DNA of 64,000 nucleotides from Klenkia marina (GTDB taxonomy: Bacteria > Actinomycetota > Actinomycetes > Mycobacteriales > Geodermatophilaceae): assembly GCF_900101025.1 (NCBI RefSeq), contig NZ_FMUH01000002.1:1-64000 (forward strand), read 5' to 3'. The translations under genes and the position numbers were made by a program. How positions within the stretch are numbered: the stretch's first letter is position 1; every line of letters starts with the position of its first letter. Below the pieces are notes generated by a model, which was given only the letters and a program-made list of their open reading frames with translations, was not told where the DNA came from and did not search any database. Below are positions 59,681-64,000 of this stretch, in pieces.

Positions 59681-60478
59681 TCAGTCGGCGAGGTCGACGA
59701 GCACCGGGGCGTGGTCGCTGGCGCCCTTGCCCTTGCGCTCCTGGCGGTCGATCTCGGCGCCGGTGACCCGGGCGGCCAGCGCGGGGGAGCAGAGCGCGAA
59801 GTCGATGCGCATGCCCTCGCGGCGGGGGAAGCGCAGCTGGGTGTAGTCCCAGTACGTGTACTCGCCGGGGGTGTGCGGACGCACGACGTCGGCGTAGCCG
59901 GCCTCCACCACCGCGGCGAAGGCGGCGCGCTCGGGCGGGCTCACGTGGGTCGAGTGCGCGAAGACGGCCATGTCCCAGACGTCGCCGTCCTCGGGGGCGA
60001 TGTTCCAGTCGCCGGTCAGCGCGATCTGGGCCTGTGGGTCGGCGGCCAGCCAGCCGGCCGCGTTCTCCCGCAGCGCGTCGAGCCACTCGAGCTTGTAGGC
60101 CAGGTGCGGGTCGCCCAGCTGCCGGCCGTTGGGCACGTACAGCGACCACATCCGGACGCCGCCGCAGGTGGCGCCGATCGCCCGGGCCTCGGGCGCGGGG
60201 TCTACGCCCTCCTTGCTCGACCACGAGGGCATGCCCTCGAACCCGACCTGCACGTCCTCGATTCCCACGCGGGAGATCACCGCGACGCCGTTCCACTGGT
60301 TGAGCCCGACGTGGGCGACCTCGTAGCCGATGGCCTCGAAGGGCATGTGCGGGAACTGGTCGTCGCGGCACTTGGTCTCCTGGATCGCCAGGACGTCGAC
60401 CCCGCTGCGCTCGAGGAACGCGGTCACCCGGTCGACCCGGGTGCGGACGGAGTTCACGTTCCAGGTCGCCAGGCGCAC
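59681..60478 (-). CDS. xthA: exodeoxyribonuclease III / AP endonuclease
   Basis: A 265-aa metal-dependent nuclease of base-excision repair. It shows all family motifs: LATWNVNSVRTR, LAIQETKCRDDQFP, WNGVAVISR, SLYVPNGRQLGDPH, LTGDWNIAPEDGDV, TYWDYTQLRFPRREGMRIDF and the C-terminal SDHAPVLVDL. It cuts at abasic sites and removes 3'-blocking groups. TAGGGT six bases before the GTG indicates a leaderless mRNA. Confidence 0.96.
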   Translation of the reverse strand: MRLATWNVNSVRTRVDRVTAFLERSGVDVLAIQETKCRDDQFPHMPFEAIGYEVAHVGLNQWNGVAVISRVGIEDVQVGFEGMPSWSSKEGVDPAPEARAIGATCGGVRMWSLYVPNGRQLGDPHLAYKLEWLDALRENAAGWLAADPQAQIALTGDWNIAPEDGDVWDMAVFAHSTHVSPPERAAFAAVVEAGYADVVRPHTPGEYTYWDYTQLRFPRREGMRIDFALCSPALAARVTGAEIDRQERKGKGASDHAPVLVDLAD

Positions 60479-60484
60479 GCCCCG

Positions 60485-60490
60485 ACCCTA
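60485..60490 (-). promoter_or_regulatory. leaderless -10 element for xthA
   Basis: TAGGGT on the minus strand, six bases before the GTG at 60478. Confidence 0.55.
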
Positions 60491-60555
60491 GAAGAAGGAC
60501 CTGCCTCCTCCCCACGCCGGGCTCCGCCCACCGCGGGCCCCTGGGGGCAGGCCGG

Positions 60556-61518
60556 TCAGGCCTGGGACAGGGGAGCGATCGCCTCGTCGGCGCGGGCCTG
60601 CAGGCGGGCGCGCATGCGGTCGCGGGACTCGACGAACTTCGTCGCCTGGGCATCGAGGCCGGCCATGAACTGCGCCAGCTCCTCGCGCGCCTGCTCGCCC
60701 TCGGGGCCGAAGCCGGTGCGCTCGAACACCTTCCAGTGCCGCAGCACCGGGGCGACGACGTCGTCGTGGTGCAGCCGCAGGTCGTAGATGCCGGCCTTGG
60801 CGATGATCGTCGAGTTCTTGCGGAACCCGGCCATGGTGGCGCCGGGCATCTCGAAGTGCATGACCTCGTTCGCGATGGCCCGCATGGTCTCGTCGGGGGC
60901 GATCTCCAGCGCCGCCGCGACGATGTTGCGGTAGAAGACCATGTGCAGGTTCTCGTCCTTGGCGATGCGGGCGAGCATCTGGTCGGCGATCGGGTCGTTC
61001 GTCGCCTTGCCGGTGTTCCGGTGGCTGACCCGGGTGGCCAGCTCCTGGAACGACACGTAGGCCACCGCCTCGAGCGGGGTCTTGTCCCCGGAGTCGTAGC
61101 CCGAGGTCATGTAGTCCATCCGGGCCCGCTCGAGCTCGACCGGGTCGACCCCGCGGGTGACCACGAGGTAGTCGCGGATGGCGATGCCGTGCCGGTTCTC
61201 CTCGGCGGTCCAGCGACCCACCCAGGTGCCCCAGGCGCCGTCGCGGCTGAACCGGGTGGCGATCTCGCGGTGGTAGCTGGGGAGGTTGTCCTCGGTCAGC
61301 AGGTTCGTGATCATCGCGGCCTTGGCCGTCTCGTCGAGCCGGGACTGCTCGGGGGCCCAGTCCTCACCGCCGAGGAAGGCGAAGTCGCGCCCCTCGGACC
61401 ACGGCACGTAGTCGTGCGGATGCCACTCGGCGGCCATCTTCTCGTGCCGGTTCAGGTTCTCCTCGACGACCGGCTCGAGCTCCTTCAGCAGGGCGGTCGT
61501 GGCGGGCGTCTGGGACAC
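60556..61518 (-). CDS. acyl-ACP desaturase (diiron, DesA type)
   Basis: A 320-aa soluble diiron desaturase like mycobacterial DesA1/DesA2 and plant stearoyl-ACP desaturase. Iron ligands lie in RWTAEENRHGIAIRDYL and ARIAKDENLHMVFYRNI (two E-x2-H motifs) plus single Glu residues (SFQELATRVSHRN, NEVMHFEMPG). It introduces a double bond into an acyl chain carried on ACP, for membrane lipids. GTG start with GGAGG. A palindrome upstream could be its operator. Confidence 0.94.
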   Translation of the reverse strand: MSQTPATTALLKELEPVVEENLNRHEKMAAEWHPHDYVPWSEGRDFAFLGGEDWAPEQSRLDETAKAAMITNLLTEDNLPSYHREIATRFSRDGAWGTWVGRWTAEENRHGIAIRDYLVVTRGVDPVELERARMDYMTSGYDSGDKTPLEAVAYVSFQELATRVSHRNTGKATNDPIADQMLARIAKDENLHMVFYRNIVAAALEIAPDETMRAIANEVMHFEMPGATMAGFRKNSTIIAKAGIYDLRLHHDDVVAPVLRHWKVFERTGFGPEGEQAREELAQFMAGLDAQATKFVESRDRMRARLQARADEAIAPLSQA

Positions 61519-61581
61519 GGTGCACCTCCGGGGAGCGGACCTGGGAGGTCGACGCTACGCGCCCGGGGACGACGCCGATCG

Positions 61582-61598
61582 TTGCGAGCGGTTCGCAA
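61582..61598. promoter_or_regulatory. operator-like palindrome between desaturase and acetyltransferase
   Basis: TTGCGA-GCGGT-TCGCAA, perfect 6+5+6, in the 98-bp divergent gap. It is 4 bp upstream of the acetyltransferase -10 element and 64 bp from the desaturase start, so a bound repressor would affect at least the acetyltransferase promoter. Confidence 0.6.
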
Positions 61599-61602
61599 GA
61601 GC

Positions 61603-61608
61603 TAGCCT
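61603..61608 (+). promoter_or_regulatory. leaderless -10 element for the acetyltransferase gene
   Basis: TAGCCT, eight bases before the ATG at 61617. TTGCGA 15 bases upstream could be the -35 and is part of the palindrome. Confidence 0.55.
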
Positions 61609-61616
61609 GCTGCACG

Positions 61617-62171
61617 ATGCTGGCAACGAGCTCGACCCTCACGGTGCGCCCGGCCGCGCCCGACGACGTCCCCGCGGCCCTGGCGCTGATGATGCGCGTG
61701 CTCGACGAGGACCTCGGCTACGGCTTCCGGCCCGAGTGGCACGGCGACCTCGCCGACCTCGCGGCCGCCTACCTGTGCACCCCGGGCCAAGCACTCTTCC
61801 TCGCCCACGACGCCGACGGCACCCTGCTGGGCACCACGGCGATCAAGGTCGGCGGGCCGCGCAGCCCGCAGGTGCTGGTCGACCACTACGCGGGCCGCCC
61901 GGTCTGCCAGCTGGCCCGGGTCTGGGTGCTGCGCGAGCACCGTCGCCGCGGTGCGGCCCGGGCGCTGGTCGCCGCCGCGACCCGGTGGGCGGTCACCGAG
62001 GGGGGCCACGCCGTCGTCTGCCTGCACACCGACGCCGCGGTCGACGGCGCCGAGGCGTTCTGGCGCTCGATGCCCGTGCGCGAGGTGCTCGACGAGCGCG
62101 TGCCCGGCGAGGCCATGCAGACCATCCACTTCGAGGTGGACGTCGAGGCGGTGCTCACCTCGGGTCGCTGA
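61617..62171 (+). CDS. GNAT-family acetyltransferase
   Basis: A 184-aa N-acetyltransferase. The acetyl-CoA loop is ARVWVLREHRRRGAARALVAAATRWA. The N-terminal LTVRPAAPDDVPAALALMMRVL and the tail AEAFWRSMPVREVLDERVPG fit the fold. The acceptor is unknown. It is divergent from the desaturase gene and followed by a hairpin. Confidence 0.85.
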   Translation: MLATSSTLTVRPAAPDDVPAALALMMRVLDEDLGYGFRPEWHGDLADLAAAYLCTPGQALFLAHDADGTLLGTTAIKVGGPRSPQVLVDHYAGRPVCQLARVWVLREHRRRGAARALVAAATRWAVTEGGHAVVCLHTDAAVDGAEAFWRSMPVREVLDERVPGEAMQTIHFEVDVEAVLTSGR

Positions 62172-62181
62172 CGCTGCGTCA

Positions 62182-62207
62182 GGGGCCGGTCCTGCTGGGT
62201 CGGCCCC
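62182..62207 (+). terminator. hairpin terminator after the acetyltransferase gene
   Basis: GGGGCCG (62182-62188) and CGGCCCC (62201-62207) with a 12-base loop, preceded by the small palindrome TGACGCTGCGTCA (62169-62181) that includes the stop codon. Confidence 0.6.
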
Positions 62208-62335
62208 GGCCGCGTGTCGCCGGCGCGGAGTACCGCGAACGGGGGAGTCCTCCTGCGCGCGCCGGGTGCGGCCCGCCGGCGGTGCGATCATGGGTTGATG
62301 CGCAGGCGGGGGAAGACCATGTCGAGAGGGGGCTC

Positions 62336-64000
62336 GTGACCGACCGACCCGACCCCCGCGAGCCCGACGACCGCACGACCCGCATCCCCCGCGCCGACGC
62401 GGCCCCGGTGCTGCCGCCGGTCCCCGGCGGTCCCGGATCGGCCGCCGAACCGCGCCGCCGCCGCCGTGCGGAGGGGGGCACGGACCCCGAGCTCGCCGCC
62501 CGCGCGCGAGCCGCCGCCGGCCTGCCGCCGGTCGCTCCGACGCCGTCGACGCAGACCCGTCGTCCCTCCGCCGAGCAGGACGCGACGACCCGGCTGGCCC
62601 CCGTCCCCGCCGCGAGCCGGGAGGAGGACGCCGCCCGCGGCGAGCAGGTCGCCGGCCGCCGCGAGGAAGCCTCCGCCCGCCGCGAGGACGCCGGCCCGGT
62701 GGCCTCCGGGCCCGGGCGGGCGCGCAGCTTCCGCCGCGCTGCCGGGCTGACCGTCCTGGGCGCCGTCGTCCCCGGGGCCGGGCTGCTGGCCGCCGGTTGG
62801 CGACGCACGGGTGTCGCCGTCCTCGCCGTGTTCGTCGTGCTGCTGGGCGGGCTGGTCTGGCTGGCCACGGCCGGGCAGCGCACGGCCGTGCGGGCCGCGG
62901 TGTCCCCGCAGGTGCTGCTCGGCGTCATGGTCGGCGTCGGCGTGCTCGCGCTGCTGTGGATCGCCGTGGTGGTGCTCGGCTACCGGCTGCTGGTCCCCCG
63001 TCGGCTGTCCCCGCTGCAGCGGGGGGCCGGCGGCCTGCTCGTGCTGGCCCTCGTGGCCGGCGTCGCCACCCCGGCCGTGGCCGCCGTGCGGCTGGCCGAC
63101 GCGCAGCGCGACCTGGTCGACACCGTCTTCGCCGACGGCGAGAGCGCCACGGTGCAGGAGCCGGCCGACCCGGTGAACCCCTTCGGCGACAAGGAGCGGG
63201 TCAACGTCCTGCTGCTGGGCGGCGACGGCGGCGAGGGCCGCGACGGCGTGCGCACCGACACCGTGATCGTGGCCAGCATCGAGACCGCGACCGGCGCCAC
63301 CACCCTCTTCAGCCTGCCGCGCAACCTCGAGGACCTCCCCTTCCCGGCCGGCACCCGGCTGGCCGAGCTGTTCCCCGACGGCTTCGACGCCGGCGAGGAG
63401 AGCGAGAGCCTGCTCAACGCGGTCTACCGCAACGGCCCGGCCCTCTACCCCGACGCGCTCGGTGCCCCCAGCGACAACCCGGGTGCCGACTGGCTCAAGC
63501 TCGGCGTCGGCGAGGCCCTGGGCCTGCCCATCGACTACTACGTGCTGGTCAACCTCGACGGGTTCAGCCAGCTGGTGGACGCCCTCGGCGGCATCACGGT
63601 GAACGTCAACTACTACGTGCCGGTGGGCGGGGAGCCCTCGATCGGCACGCTGCCCGACGCATACATCGCACCCGGGCCGGACCAGGAGATGGACGGCGCC
63701 ACCGCGCTCGCCTTCGCCCGCGGCCGTTTCGGGCTGACCGACTACCAGCGCATGGACCGTCAGCGCTGCGTGCTCGACGCCATCGTCGCCGCGGCCGACC
63801 CGGTCACCCTGCTCACCCGGTACCAGCAACTGGCGGCCACCACCTCCGACATCGTCAGCACCGACGTGCCGCAGGCGGTGCTCGACGACTTCGTCGACCT
63901 CGCGTTCCTGGTCAAGGACGCCGGCATCCGCAGCGTCGTGTTCGACGACACCGTCATCACCCCGGCCTACCCGGACTACGACGCGGTGCGGGCACTGGTG
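62336..64000 (+). CDS. LCP (LytR-CpsA-Psr) family protein, 3' end cut by the window
   Basis: At least 555 codons with no stop. The N-terminus is a long Arg/Pro/Ala-rich cytoplasmic tail (about 1-135). Four hydrophobic segments follow (LTVLGAVVPGAGLLAAGW, AVLAVFVVLLGGLVWLA, VLLGVMVGVGVLALLWIAVVV, GLLVLALVAGVATPAVA); the usual LCP protein has only one, so this is the multi-helix form. The outer LCP domain starts near 285. It has RTDTVIVASIETATGATTLFSLPRN, and near the end AFARGRFGLTDYQRMDRQRCVL, the Arg residues that hold the polyprenyl-phosphate. LCP proteins ligate polymers such as arabinogalactan or teichoic acid to peptidoglycan. GTG start behind GAGAGGGGG. Confidence 0.9.
   Translation, partial: MTDRPDPREPDDRTTRIPRADAAPVLPPVPGGPGSAAEPRRRRRAEGGTDPELAARARAAAGLPPVAPTPSTQTRRPSAEQDATTRLAPVPAASREEDAARGEQVAGRREEASARREDAGPVASGPGRARSFRRAAGLTVLGAVVPGAGLLAAGWRRTGVAVLAVFVVLLGGLVWLATAGQRTAVRAAVSPQVLLGVMVGVGVLALLWIAVVVLGYRLLVPRRLSPLQRGAGGLLVLALVAGVATPAVAAVRLADAQRDLVDTVFADGESATVQEPADPVNPFGDKERVNVLLLGGDGGEGRDGVRTDTVIVASIETATGATTLFSLPRNLEDLPFPAGTRLAELFPDGFDAGEESESLLNAVYRNGPALYPDALGAPSDNPGADWLKLGVGEALGLPIDYYVLVNLDGFSQLVDALGGITVNVNYYVPVGGEPSIGTLPDAYIAPGPDQEMDGATALAFARGRFGLTDYQRMDRQRCVLDAIVAAADPVTLLTRYQQLAATTSDIVSTDVPQAVLDDFVDLAFLVKDAGIRSVVFDDTVITPAYPDYDAVRALV

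Overview
The window is 64 kb of very G+C-rich DNA (about three quarters G+C by eye). It is densely packed with genes that often start with GTG and often overlap by four bases (ATGA or GTGA). With the gene families present (heterodimeric CrcB pair, large NAD-dependent glutamate dehydrogenase, AIM24 protein, DUF222 HNH nuclease, LCP protein, diiron acyl-ACP desaturase, a chemoreceptor) this points to a free-living actinobacterium. A relative of Blastococcus, Modestobacter or Geodermatophilus is my best guess; that is inference and was not checked. I see no rRNA, tRNA, CRISPR array, prophage or insertion sequence. Both window ends cut genes: a PfkB-family kinase at the left and an LCP-family protein at the right.

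Layout. 1-5526: one tight operon with a sugar kinase (cut), a ribose-type ABC importer, a phosphotriesterase-like metal hydrolase, a GATase1-like protein and a TenA-like protein. It looks like a complete uptake-and-breakdown route for an unidentified compound. 5547-9483: AGE-type epimerase, AIM24 protein, VOC protein, HMG-CoA-lyase-like enzyme and flavin reductase. 9605-12813: a LOV-GAF-SpoIIE protein (candidate blue-light-controlled phosphatase) and two small membrane proteins. 12969-16944: secreted subtilase, peroxiredoxin, CoA transferase/racemase and two CrcB fluoride channels. 16985-22733: trehalose synthesis (otsAB), then a tctCBA tripartite tricarboxylate transporter coupled to a universal stress protein. 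22890-30064: chemoreceptor, DODA-type dioxygenase, amylosucrase, and a MarR regulator divergent from an MMPL exporter across a symmetric double operator. 30065-33871: CitAB-type two-component system divergent from dctA. 33936-37155: ZIP transporter, DUF2000/Lrp pair and DUF222 HNH nuclease with an SOS-like box. 37326-42230: AAA ATPase, unknown protein, TVP38-type and AEC-type membrane proteins, lipase and a small membrane protein, in a block that carries three copies of a 37-bp element. 42278-49032: NAD-glutamate dehydrogenase and a TasA/SipW-like secretion triad, which meets a response regulator with an altered receiver. 50005-56272: two paralogous membrane proteins, alpha-glucosidase, amidase, acetyltransferase and alcohol dehydrogenase. 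56322-64000: monooxygenase, YaaA, spore-photoproduct-lyase-like radical SAM protein, a broken TetR gene, XthA, acyl-ACP desaturase, acetyltransferase and LCP protein.

Four signals cross gene borders. (1) About twenty genes carry a -10-like hexamer (TANNNT or a close variant) ending 6-8 bases before the ATG/GTG, the layout of leaderless mRNAs. (2) The 14-bp perfect palindrome GTTCCACGTGGAAC occurs twice, 51 kb apart, and resembles a ParB site. (3) A 37-bp element recurs three times within 3.3 kb. (4) Several divergent gene pairs share clean inverted repeats that fit the neighbouring regulator (MarR, Lrp, CitB-type).

Gene starts were chosen by reading frame, Shine-Dalgarno sequence, overlap with the upstream gene or the leaderless signature. 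Family assignments rest on motifs recognised by eye; no database search was run.
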